DNA from: a virus | Virus record (IMG/VR): IMGVR_UViG_3300037235_000080 | Coordinates: 1-45,551 of that record | Direction: 5' to 3' (one strand) | DNA: 45,551 bases | Shown: positions 1 through 6,404 of the stretch, piece after piece | Layout: every line of letters starts with the position of its first letter | Numbering within the stretch: position 1 is the stretch's first letter | Program-made: the position numbers and the translations under genes | The notes under the pieces: generated by a model | Told to the model about the DNA's origin: nothing | Databases searched by the model: none | Seen by the model: only the letters and a program-made list of their open reading frames with translations

Positions 1-1
1 A

Positions 2-229
2 AAGAATTTTGAGGTTCGTTTTGACGGTGATCGAGGGTTCATTGTCGGCGACCTGCTGCGGCTACGCGAGTGGCAAGGCGATATTGGGCTGCCGGAAGGC
101 CAGAAATGGACGACCGAACACGGTTACACTGGGCGAGAAGTAACGCGGCGTGTGACTTACATCTTGTCTGGCGAGAGATGGGGCTTGCTCCACGATTATG
201 TCGTTATGGCGCTGGAGTCCGCGCCATGA
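2..229 (+). CDS. DUF3850 / ASCH-like protein, 5' end missing
   Basis: The frame is open from the window edge and reads 75 residues to a TGA. The visible part matches my memory of DUF3850, a small ASCH-superfamily (PUA-like, RNA-binding) phage domain: a GDLLRLREW strand, then YTGREVTRRVTYIL, then an ending of the type YVVMALE. The N-terminus lies outside the window. The stop overlaps the next ATG (ATGA at 226-229), so the two genes are probably translationally coupled. ASCH-like domains are thought to bind RNA or modified nucleotides; the actual role here is not known. Confidence 0.75.
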   Translation, partial: KNFEVRFDGDRGFIVGDLLRLREWQGDIGLPEGQKWTTEHGYTGREVTRRVTYILSGERWGLLHDYVVMALESAP

Positions 230-720
230 CCCCGCGCCCTCCGAGCGAGGTATCCGACGCGCGCTTGCGCGAAATCCGCACGCTCGAAGAAGCCTATTCA
301 GCCGTTGAGCGCCTCACCAGAGAACGGGATGAGGCCACAGCACGCGTGAACCAATTCCAACGGGCCGACCAGATTTCGCATGAGCGCGCCGAGAAAGCCG
401 AGCGCGAGCTTTCCGAGGCGCGCCTCGCCCTCATCGTGCTGCGCGACGCCATCCCTTACGTCGAGAGCATCGGCACACCAGAAGCAGCGAGGATGGCCGT
501 CGACATGCGCGCGGCTCTTTCTCCTCCGTGCGACGGTAGAGCGGAGGCGGAGCGCGAGGCAGAGCGGGCCGTGGTGCGGGCGGCGCGTCGATGGGTAGAC
601 TCGTTGCAAGCTGCGGGAAAACGCTATGGAGTCCATTATACAGGGTCGCCAGAGTACCAGTACGTTGCGGATGCGCTCGCGGCCCTCCCCGCCTCTCCGT
701 CAGACAAGGAGGACACATGA
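226..720 (+). CDS. Hypothetical phage protein with central coiled coil
   Basis: 164 aa. The ATG at 226 was chosen because it overlaps the preceding stop (ATGA); the frame is open further upstream but that part overlaps the DUF3850-like gene. Residues about 10-75 are rich in Glu, Arg, Ala and Leu with heptad-like spacing (TLEEAYSAVERLTRERDEAT and on), predicting a coiled coil. No catalytic motif is seen. The 3' end overlaps the next gene by four bases. Function unknown. Confidence 0.6.
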   Translation: MTPRPPSEVSDARLREIRTLEEAYSAVERLTRERDEATARVNQFQRADQISHERAEKAERELSEARLALIVLRDAIPYVESIGTPEAARMAVDMRAALSPPCDGRAEAEREAERAVVRAARRWVDSLQAAGKRYGVHYTGSPEYQYVADALAALPASPSDKEDT

Positions 721-1091
721 CGCCCGAATGCCCAGGCGGCCGAGCCGGCGATCGCCAGATCATGCCGCCGAGCGGGCACCACGACTTCGGCCGTGCTGTG
801 GAGCGCGCCGGGCAGCGCACGCTCGTCTGCAGCTTCTGCGGCCTGCACGCGCCCGTGCCGGCGGGCGAGGCCAAGCGCGAACCCCAGGTCGGCTCGTCTG
901 GTCTCAAGCCTCTGGTCAAGCTCCCGGGCTACACGCCGGCGCCGCCGAACCTGCTGCGCACCGCGCTCACGCTCCGGGAGAAGCAGGCGCAGCTCGCCGG
1001 CCTGCGCCAGCGCCTGCTGACCCGCGACGAGGCGGTCAAGGCCGGGTTCCCCCAGCACGAGATCGATCTGGCGTGGCCGCCCAATGCTTAG
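717..1091 (+). CDS. Small zinc-ribbon-like hypothetical protein
   Basis: 124 aa, starting at an ATG that overlaps the previous stop, with a GGAGG-type site just upstream (AAGGAGGACAC). One CSFC pair (TLVCSFCGLHAPVP) could bind a metal with other ligands, but only one clear CxxC is present. The C-terminal half is basic and helical and contains an LTRDEAVKAGFPQHEI segment. It overlaps the next gene by 8 bp. Function unknown. Confidence 0.55.
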   Translation: MTPECPGGRAGDRQIMPPSGHHDFGRAVERAGQRTLVCSFCGLHAPVPAGEAKREPQVGSSGLKPLVKLPGYTPAPPNLLRTALTLREKQAQLAGLRQRLLTRDEAVKAGFPQHEIDLAWPPNA

Positions 1092-1890
1092 GGTCATATC
1101 GCTGGGCGCCGGCGTCCAGTCGACCACCATGGCGCTAATGGCCGCCGCCGACGAGATCGGGCCGATGCCTGACTGCGCGATCTTCGCCGACACGCAGAGC
1201 GAGCCGCAGAGCGTGTACCGCCATCTCGACTGGCTCGAGCGTCAACTGCCGTTCCCGGTTCACCGGGTTACGGCCGGCAGTCTACGGGCTCAGATCATCG
1301 GCTCCATGAACGGCACCGCGAAGACGAACGGGCGCCCGCCCTTCTTCACGCTCGACGGCGGCATGCTCAATCGCCAGTGCACCCAAGACTTCAAGATCAT
1401 CCCCATCGAACGCAAGGTCCGCGAGCTCGTGGGTCTGCGCCCGCGGCAGCGCAACCCGAAAACCATCCTAGTCGATCAGTGGATCGGCATCTCGACCGAC
1501 GAGGCGTGGCGCGTCAAGCCGTCGTGGCTCCCCTTCGTGAAGCACCGGTGGCCGTTGATCGAAGCCGGCATGGCGAGGCGGCATTGCATCGATTGGTGCG
1601 AGGCTCACGGCTTCCCCACGCCACCCAAGAGCGCATGCACCTTCTGCCCGTATCACGATGCCAAGCAATGGCGCGACATGAAGCTCAATGATCCTGACGC
1701 CTTCGCCGACGCGATCGTGGTCGACGAGGCGATCCGCCCCGGTATGCCAGGACCACGCCGACCGGCGGGCGAGCGGTGGTTCGTCCACGCAAGCCGGACG
1801 CCGCTCGCCGATGTCGATTTCTCGACCGCCGAGGACCGCGGCCAGCTCAACCTCTTCACCAACGAGTGCGACGGCGTCTGCGGTGTCTAG
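1084..1890 (+). CDS. PAPS-reductase-like ATP pyrophosphatase (adenine nucleotide alpha hydrolase fold)
   Basis: 268 aa. The N-terminal SLGAGVQSTT (residues 6-15) is the pyrophosphate-binding P-loop of N-type ATP pyrophosphatases, a family that adenylates substrates in thiolation and related reactions. It is followed by DCAIFADTQSEP (30-41), typical of the PAPS-reductase-like branch found in phages. Cysteines at about 99, 168, 172, 185 and 188 (the last two as CTFCPYH) could hold a metal or Fe-S cluster. It overlaps the radical SAM gene by 8 bp, so the two products are likely made together. Substrate unknown: sulfur metabolism is only the family name, and a role in base or tRNA modification is an inference. 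Confidence 0.8.
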   Translation: MLRVISLGAGVQSTTMALMAAADEIGPMPDCAIFADTQSEPQSVYRHLDWLERQLPFPVHRVTAGSLRAQIIGSMNGTAKTNGRPPFFTLDGGMLNRQCTQDFKIIPIERKVRELVGLRPRQRNPKTILVDQWIGISTDEAWRVKPSWLPFVKHRWPLIEAGMARRHCIDWCEAHGFPTPPKSACTFCPYHDAKQWRDMKLNDPDAFADAIVVDEAIRPGMPGPRRPAGERWFVHASRTPLADVDFSTAEDRGQLNLFTNECDGVCGV

Positions 1891-2734
1891 GCTGATCCGC
1901 GTCTTCCCGCGCCGCACCCGCGCGACGCCCGACGACCCGCTGGCCTGGGTCGGACCGCCCGATCTCACCGTCTATGCCGACGAGGTCAGGATCTCGGTCA
2001 CGTTCAGCCAGGACATGGCGGAGGCGGAACGCTTGGCGGAGCAATGGCGCTGGGTCGCGCCGGTCAAACTCGGCGGCCCGGCCTACGAGAAAGACAGCTA
2101 CGAGCTCGCGTTCACGCCAGGGCTCTACATCAAGCCCGGCTACACCTTCACCTCGCGCGGCTGTCCGCGGCGCTGCTGGTTCTGCGGCGTCTGGAAGCGG
2201 CTCGGCGCCGCCACGCCGATCCCGGACTTCCCCGACGGGCACAACATCCTCGACGACAATCTGCTGGCCTGCCCCAGGCCGCACGTCGAAGCCGTCTTCG
2301 CCATGCTGCGCCGGCAACCCGGGCGCGTCCAGTTCACCGGCGGGCTCGAGGCGCTGGCGCTCCAGGATTATCAGGTCGACCTGCTCGCGGGCCTGACGCC
2401 CAGGCCAAATTGCTTCTTCGCCTACGATCCCCAGGACGCCTTCGAGACGCTGGAGAGCGCCGCCAGCCGCTTGCTGGCTGCTGGCTTCACGCGCGAATCC
2501 CACCGGCTGCGCGCCTACGTGATGATCGGCTACCCGAAGGACACGTTCGAGCTTGCCGAGAAGCGTCTGAGGGACATGGTCGGGATCGGCTTCACGCCGA
2601 TGGCGATGCTCTGGCGCCCGGACACGCCGTCACAGGAACGGCATGCACCCGGGCCAGAGTGGCGAGCCTTTCAGCGGCAGTGGGCCCGCCCGAAGATCAT
2701 CCACGCAAAATCACAGCGACCACCAACGCCATAG
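1883..2734 (+). CDS. Radical SAM protein
   Basis: 283 aa from a GTG at 1883, chosen because it overlaps the end of the upstream enzyme; the frame is open further upstream but only as an overlap with that gene. Residues 94-101 are CPRRCWFC, the CxxxCxxC motif that holds the [4Fe-4S] cluster and SAM in radical SAM enzymes. Later strands such as AYVMIGYPKDTFE fit the radical SAM TIM barrel. No auxiliary-cluster or substrate domain was recognised. Its 3' end overlaps the convergent small gene on the other strand by 24 bp. Partnership with the PAPS-reductase-like enzyme is inferred from the overlap. Confidence 0.82.
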   Translation: MSRLIRVFPRRTRATPDDPLAWVGPPDLTVYADEVRISVTFSQDMAEAERLAEQWRWVAPVKLGGPAYEKDSYELAFTPGLYIKPGYTFTSRGCPRRCWFCGVWKRLGAATPIPDFPDGHNILDDNLLACPRPHVEAVFAMLRRQPGRVQFTGGLEALALQDYQVDLLAGLTPRPNCFFAYDPQDAFETLESAASRLLAAGFTRESHRLRAYVMIGYPKDTFELAEKRLRDMVGIGFTPMAMLWRPDTPSQERHAPGPEWRAFQRQWARPKIIHAKSQRPPTP

Positions 2735-2914
2735 CTGCCACCCCACGTACCACGCCGCGAGCCCGCCGGCCGCGAGCGCGGGAGCCCGGATGCGCTCGAC
2801 CCGGCGCTCCGCGATCTCCCACCCGAGCTCGCCCAGCGTGACCGCGTGGCGCCGTCGACGGCGCCGCACCGCGACCGAGACGGGGCGCCGTTGGCGGAGA
2901 AAGTACGGTCTCAT
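2711..2914 (-). CDS. Small single-pass membrane protein
   Basis: 67 aa. The ATG at 2914 overlaps the methyltransferase stop (ATGA). The N-terminus is strongly basic (six Arg in a row), the middle is helical (TLGELGWEIAERRVERI) and the C-terminus is a hydrophobic Trp-rich segment (APALAAGGLAAWYVGWQLW) that could span the membrane. It is the last gene of the leftward operon. No family recognised. Confidence 0.55.
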   Translation of the reverse strand: MRPYFLRQRRPVSVAVRRRRRRHAVTLGELGWEIAERRVERIRAPALAAGGLAAWYVGWQLWRWWSL

Positions 2915-4032
2915 GGTTGGCACTCGATGAAAGCGGTCACGAACTTGGCGGCAACCTGCGGGACGACCGCGTTGCCGGCGGCGCGCAGCTTTCCCACTCG
3001 AGCGGGAACCCCATGAGCCAGAGGCTGAAGGCCGGATTTAACTGGCCGGCGCTTGCCGTCGCGGCAGTCGATCCACTCGGCATCTGCCCATGGTGAACGA
3101 CCTGATTGTTGAGTTGCTCGCCCTTGGTCGAGCCGCCGCGCTCCTGCGCTGGCGTTGCCCATGCCGCCACTTGCAGCGACAGGCTCGTCAGCGACATGCC
3201 GAGGCTCGCACCGTTCTCTATCGCCTTCTCTTTGCGGGCCAGGAATTGCTCCGGCGTTCCGCCAGCTTCCTGAGCTGCTGGTGTCGCCCATCCCGCGAGC
3301 GTCACATAGTCGTCGAGGTTCCTGCGTCGCCCGCCCGTCCGCTCGATCTGGCCGCTCCGGCTGTGCGCCCCGTCCCTCGACTGCGGGCTCGGCCAGCCGA
3401 CTTGCTGCGCTTCCTCGTTTAGATTCCGGTATCCCGCCGTTCCACCGTTCTTGCGCTTTTTTGCGCGCGCCTTCGATGCCTCTACCTGTTCCGGCGTCTT
3501 CGGCGTCGCCGCGTCGTGCTGCTGCGGCGTCGGCCACCCAATAGAGCCGCTGCCGGATGTGGAACGCCCCGACGCCCGCAGCGCACAGATCGGCAGCCCC
3601 GACGGCATATCCATCGCCTTCCAGGTCAGCGCGAACACCGGCGAGCCATTCACGTCCAAGCGCGCCCGCAACCTGCTCTCCAAAGACCGTTGCAGGCCGG
3701 CACTCGGCGATGAGCGCGTGAAAAGCGGGCCAGAGGTGTCGTTCGTCGGCATGGCCTTTCCGCTGTCCCGCGCTCGAAAGCGGCTGACATGGACAGGAGC
3801 CGGTCCAGACGGGTCTATCGTCGGGCCATCCAGCGAGGCGGAGCGCGTAGGACCATCCGCCAATGCCGGCGAAGAAGTGGCATTGTCCATACCCGGCAAG
3901 GTCGGATGCGCTGATATCGACGATGCTACGCTCGTCGACGTCCCCTGGGGCGATGTGACAGGCGGCGATGAGGTTGCGGAGCCATTGCGCGGCATAGGGG
4001 TCGATCTCGTTGTAATAGGCTGATCGTATCAT
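2911..4032 (-). CDS. DNA (cytosine-5) methyltransferase
   Basis: 373 aa. C5-methyltransferase motifs appear in order: FFAGIGGW (53-60, SAM binding, motif I), GSCPCQP (78-84) with the catalytic Cys82 of motif IV, GEQV (118-121; motif VI is usually ENV, here EQV), IRQRLYWVA (159-167, motif VIII), and near the C-terminus LRAAGNAVVPQVA (motif X). The stretch between motifs VIII and X (about 168-320) is low-complexity, rich in Gly, Arg, Asp and Ala, and would hold the target-recognition region. No restriction partner is seen, so it probably protects phage DNA. It starts at an ATGA overlap with the XRE regulator. A long second frame lies inside it. Confidence 0.92.
   Translation of the reverse strand: MIRSAYYNEIDPYAAQWLRNLIAACHIAPGDVDERSIVDISASDLAGYGQCHFFAGIGGWSYALRLAGWPDDRPVWTGSCPCQPLSSAGQRKGHADERHLWPAFHALIAECRPATVFGEQVAGALGREWLAGVRADLEGDGYAVGAADLCAAGVGAFHIRQRLYWVADAAAARRGDAEDAGTGRGIEGARKKAQERWNGGIPESKRGSAASRLAEPAVEGRGAQPERPDRADGRATQEPRRLCDARGMGDTSSSGSWRNAGAIPGPQREGDRERCEPRHVADEPVAASGGMGNASAGARRLDQGRATQQSGRSPWADAEWIDCRDGKRRPVKSGLQPLAHGVPARVGKLRAAGNAVVPQVAAKFVTAFIECQP
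2937..3995 (-). CDS. Nested open frame inside the methyltransferase gene (WPTP-repeat protein family)
   Basis: 352 codons, same strand, shifted one base relative to the methyltransferase and fully inside it. The product contains recurring (W/S)xTP blocks (IGWPTPQQHD, VGWPSPQSRD, AGWATPAAQE, AAWATPAQER) and ends in LNPAFSLWLMGFPLEWESC followed by a basic tail. From memory, proteins with this same ending and these repeats are annotated in many phages next to or overlapping Dcm genes. GC-rich DNA gives long shadow frames, and the first half mirrors methyltransferase motifs in another frame (SGPAPVHVS opposite SCPCQPLSS), so translation is uncertain. Confidence 0.45.
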   Translation of the reverse strand: MPRNGSATSSPPVTSPQGTSTSVASSISAHPTLPGMDNATSSPALADGPTRSASLDGPTIDPSGPAPVHVSRFRARDSGKAMPTNDTSGPLFTRSSPSAGLQRSLESRLRARLDVNGSPVFALTWKAMDMPSGLPICALRASGRSTSGSGSIGWPTPQQHDAATPKTPEQVEASKARAKKRKNGGTAGYRNLNEEAQQVGWPSPQSRDGAHSRSGQIERTGGRRRNLDDYVTLAGWATPAAQEAGGTPEQFLARKEKAIENGASLGMSLTSLSLQVAAWATPAQERGGSTKGEQLNNQVVHHGQMPSGSTAATASAGQLNPAFSLWLMGFPLEWESCAPPATRSSRRLPPSS

Positions 4033-4445
4033 GACGCAGCCTTCGCCGCGCGCGCCATCGCCTTCACCAGCGAGAACACGCTCCGCTGCAGGTCCGGCTC
4101 GAGCGTGGCGAAGTGCCGGGCGAGCTCCAGGATGACGCGCTCGCTGGCATAGGACCCGCCCCCGCCCGTGATCGGGGGCGAGGCGCGGTCACCCAGCCCC
4201 TCGAAGAAGTACCCGGGCGTGACATCGAGCACGTCCGAGACCAGCCACAGCATGCTCGACGACACCCGGTTCCGGCCCTTCTCGTACTTCTGGACCTGCT
4301 GGAACGTGATCCCGAGTTTCGCCGCGAAAGCCTCCTGGCTCAAGCCCAGGATCAGCCGCCGCTCCCGGAGTTTGGCTCCGATGTGCTCGTCGACGTGGTG
4401 GAGGTCCCGGCCGCGCTTGCGCTCCACCGCCGTCACCTCTCGCAC
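4029..4445 (-). CDS. XRE-family transcriptional regulator (repressor-like)
   Basis: 138 aa. Residues about 20-80 form a classic Cro/C1-type helix-turn-helix: IGAKLRERRLILGLSQEAFA, then LGITFQQVQKYEKGRNRVSS and LVSDVLDVTPGYFF. This is the style common in alphaproteobacterial chromosomes and phages. The C-terminal 50 residues have no protease signature, so it is not a LexA-like repressor. The start is taken as the GTG at 4445 (13-bp overlap with the upstream gene); the GTG at 4427 is also possible. It lies in the operon fired from 6320-6404 and may control that region. Confidence 0.85.
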   Translation of the reverse strand: MREVTAVERKRGRDLHHVDEHIGAKLRERRLILGLSQEAFAAKLGITFQQVQKYEKGRNRVSSSMLWLVSDVLDVTPGYFFEGLGDRASPPITGGGGSYASERVILELARHFATLEPDLQRSVFSLVKAMARAAKAAS

Positions 4446-4603
4446 CTGACGGCGAACTCATGCGATGTCTCGCCGTGCGAAGCCGCCAGGGCGGTGCAGT
4501 AGCGCTCGTACCCGGGTGCTTGGCTCTGGCGCATGGCCACGATCCCCAGGGCCAGCCCCAGGATGACGACGCATATAACGATTTTGGTCGAACGTGCTCT
4601 CAT
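4433..4603 (-). CDS. Small membrane or exported protein
   Basis: 56 aa. The start at 4603 has a strong GAGAGGG site upstream. The N-terminus is MRARSTK followed by a hydrophobic helix (IVICVVILGLALGIVAM), then a short soluble tail with two Cys (YCTALA and VRCER) that could form a disulfide outside the cytoplasm. Its leader carries the GGTGC/GCACC hairpin also found before the next upstream gene. Function unknown. Confidence 0.55.
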   Translation of the reverse strand: MRARSTKIVICVVILGLALGIVAMRQSQAPGYERYCTALAASHGETSHEFAVRCER

Positions 4604-4622
4604 GGTGTTCCCTCTCGGTCCC

Positions 4623-4637
4623 GGTGCTTGGCGCACC
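4623..4637 (-). repeat. Leader hairpin repeat, copy 1
   Basis: On the minus strand GGTGCGCCAAGCACC: a perfect 5-bp stem (GGTGC/GCACC) with loop GCCAA, 20 nt before the start at 4603. An identical 15-mer lies before the next upstream gene at 5068-5082. There is no T-run, so it does not look like a terminator. It could be a regulatory RNA element or protein-binding site. Confidence 0.6.
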
Positions 4638-4682
4638 CGCAAGGGGCAGGGCTCGCGCTTCCCGGCCCCTGACGGCTAAGCC

Positions 4683-5051
4683 CTATGCGAAATCCGCGTC
4701 GTGCACGAGCGCGACATCGCCAACGATCTGGTGCGTAGTTCCAGGCTGGCAGACTGCGTGGTAGAGTGCTGTGGCCTTCGCGTTGAACGGCTTGGTCGCC
4801 CTGACTGGCTTCATTTCGAGGCGCCCATTACCGTGATCGACCAACTCCGTCTCATAGCCACTGTCATCGACGGCCATCATGAGATCCGATCGACTGGCCC
4901 TGCCGACCGCTACGAAATCGAGGGTATGGGCGCCGATCGCCTTGAGAAGGTGAGTGATACTTGGTTTTTTGCGCACGATCTCTTCCGCGCCATCGGTGCG
5001 CAGCACCAGAAACGTCCCTACATCTACAGTCGGTAGTAGATATTTGCTCAT
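4683..5051 (-). CDS. Conserved phage hypothetical protein
   Basis: 122 aa. The ATG at 5051 was chosen because GAAAGGGG lies upstream; the frame is open to 5114 but without a ribosome site. Segments such as MKPVRATKPFNAKATALYHA and GTTHQIVGDVALVHDADF look like a conserved small phage protein, with a faint likeness to DUF3846-type proteins (low certainty). No Cys pair, membrane helix or catalytic motif is evident. It shares the leader hairpin with the gene downstream. Confidence 0.6.
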   Translation of the reverse strand: MSKYLLPTVDVGTFLVLRTDGAEEIVRKKPSITHLLKAIGAHTLDFVAVGRASRSDLMMAVDDSGYETELVDHGNGRLEMKPVRATKPFNAKATALYHAVCQPGTTHQIVGDVALVHDADFA

Positions 5052-5067
5052 CGACTTGGCCCCTTTC

Positions 5068-5082
5068 GGTGCTTGGCGCACC
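5068..5082 (-). repeat. Leader hairpin repeat, copy 2
   Basis: Identical to copy 1 at 4623-4637: GGTGCGCCAAGCACC on the minus strand, 16 nt before the start codon at 5051. Identity of the 15-mer in two leaders whose flanking bases differ suggests a selected element. Confidence 0.6.
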
Positions 5083-5121
5083 CCTGGTCCCCGCGCTCTG
5101 ACAGCGGGGCTCAAGGCTGCG

Positions 5122-5553
5122 TCAGCGCTTGCGTGATCTCATGATCTCGCGCCACCTCACCAAACGGGGGTGCGGTCGGCGTTTCGCTGGCGTGGTCGGT
5201 TTCGCCAGAAACCCAGGTTCCACGAGACCGCCCTCGACCGGCTCCATGTCGCACCGCCGCTCGGCGAGCGCCCGCCGCCCTTCGGGGGTGAGGATGATCG
5301 GCACAGCATAGCGGTCCTCGGACCAGCGGCCGACGATGAACCATCTGCGGTGCTGCTTGATCCACCCGAGGATTTCCATGCCGGAGATCAGGCCGTCGCG
5401 CCATTCGTCGATCTTCTCAGGCAGTCCTCGCTTGTTCCAGACGCAGAACCAGAGCGGACGCCCACTGGCGCGCTCCATGAGCCGCCATTGTCGGTCGCGA
5501 CCCCATCTCGCAGACCGCCTCTCGTCCATACCCTTCAGATGGCGCGGTCTCAC
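5122..5553 (-). CDS. Conserved phage hypothetical, winged-helix-like
   Basis: 143 aa from a GTG at 5553 that overlaps the upstream stop (GTGA) and has AAGGGCGG before it; an ATG at 5529 is the alternative. The middle reads WRDGLISGMEILGWIKQHRR, then PIILTPEGRRALAERR, the kind of recognition-helix and wing ending seen in small winged-helix proteins. It is followed by MEPVEGGLVEPGFLAKPT, which I recall from phage proteins. DNA binding is an inference. Confidence 0.6.
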   Translation of the reverse strand: MRPRHLKGMDERRSARWGRDRQWRLMERASGRPLWFCVWNKRGLPEKIDEWRDGLISGMEILGWIKQHRRWFIVGRWSEDRYAVPIILTPEGRRALAERRCDMEPVEGGLVEPGFLAKPTTPAKRRPHPRLVRWREIMRSRKR

Positions 5554-5978
5554 CTGACCGCCCTTGATACTGGCGTGGTCGGAAACATCGTGATGTGCCC
5601 AGCCGTCTCGGCAGGCACATTCAGCGCGCAGAACCCGCCCGGGTACGCAATCAGCGTATCGGCGCAGGCGATGTCGATGGTCGGGTGCGGCATCTCCATG
5701 GCGCGCCGGCCCAAGTCCGCTGGGCTGCACGCCGAGAGCGCGGCCAAGCCCATGAGTGCGATCAAGGCCGCGCCCGCGACCCGGTCGGCGCCGCCCTGCG
5801 CGAGCCGCGTCCACGCCACGATATCCCGGGCCTCGTATCCGCGCTCCTTGCACTCGTCGCAGAAGCCCGAGACGAACCCGGTCGACGCCGTGCCCCGCCA
5901 CGTCGCGGGCTTGCCGCACTCGTGCCCGAACGTGCCCGGCTCCGCGTTGTGGCACTTGCCGTCGATGGCGTAGCTCAT
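5550..5978 (-). CDS. Zinc-ribbon-like protein fused to a hydrophobic, lipobox-like segment
   Basis: 142 aa. The N-terminal part has CHNAEPGTFGHECGKPATW and GFCDECKERGYEARDI: four Cys plus a His, a likely zinc site. At residues about 65-85 a hydrophobic stretch (AGAALIALMGLAALSAC) ends in LSAC, which resembles a lipoprotein box but sits internally. The remainder (IDIACADTLIAYPGGFCALN) contains two more Cys. Either this is one protein with an internal membrane helix, or a second start gives a small lipoprotein. ATGA overlap with the gene above. Confidence 0.6.
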   Translation of the reverse strand: MSYAIDGKCHNAEPGTFGHECGKPATWRGTASTGFVSGFCDECKERGYEARDIVAWTRLAQGGADRVAGAALIALMGLAALSACSPADLGRRAMEMPHPTIDIACADTLIAYPGGFCALNVPAETAGHITMFPTTPVSRAVR

Positions 5979-6319
5979 GACCGGCCCTCCGCGAGCGCTC
6001 GTGCGGCGGCTCCATCTCGTGCGGCCGAAAGAAGCGCCTGCCTGTCCGCGTAGGACAGCGGCTCGCGCGGGTCGCACGCCGAGATATTGGCCACGGCAAC
6101 AAAGATGGTCCGGAGCGCCGCCAGCATGGCGTCGTGCGCGTTCAGCGCCCGCACCACCACGGCGGCGATGTCATCGATCTCCCGCTCGCTCCGGTCATGG
6201 TCCACATTCTTCCCCCGCGCATCCAGCATCTCGCCCCCGGGCTCATACGTGAGCGGCAATGCCAGGAGATCGCCTACGCGCGGCTGTGCAGTCTGGGAAA
6301 CGTCAGGTCTCGTCGCCAT
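5975..6319 (-). CDS. Conserved small phage protein, first gene of the leftward operon
   Basis: 114 aa. The ATG at 6319 is preceded by AGGAG at good spacing, which decides against the ATG five codons upstream. Conserved-looking blocks are GGEMLDARGKNVDHDRSERE and IDDIAAVVVRALNAHDAMLA, then LREP-type and LSYADRQALLSAAR segments; the second part is helical and typical of a small phage accessory protein. It is the promoter-proximal gene of the leftward run and overlaps the next gene by ATGA. Function unknown. Confidence 0.65.
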   Translation of the reverse strand: MATRPDVSQTAQPRVGDLLALPLTYEPGGEMLDARGKNVDHDRSEREIDDIAAVVVRALNAHDAMLAALRTIFVAVANISACDPREPLSYADRQALLSAARDGAAARALAEGRS

Positions 6320-6404
6320 CTCGGTACTCCTCATGCTGATCCCGAGACGCTACACCCTGGAGTTTCATGTTGTCAACCGGGAGTTGGTGGTATAGCGTGC
6401 GCCC
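6320..6404. promoter_or_regulatory. Divergent promoter region between the leftward operon and dpdA
   Basis: 85 bp between two divergent starts. Leftward: a perfect TTGACA on the minus strand at 6376-6371, with a weak -10 (TAGCGT) after an 18-nt spacer. Rightward: TGG-TATAGC (6388-6396), an extended -10 ending 8 nt before the ATG at 6405; TTGTCA at 6370-6375 is a possible but closely spaced -35. Both -35 candidates share the odd palindrome GTTGTCAAC (6369-6377), a plausible operator for the XRE regulator. No Shine-Dalgarno precedes the rightward gene. Confidence 0.5.
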
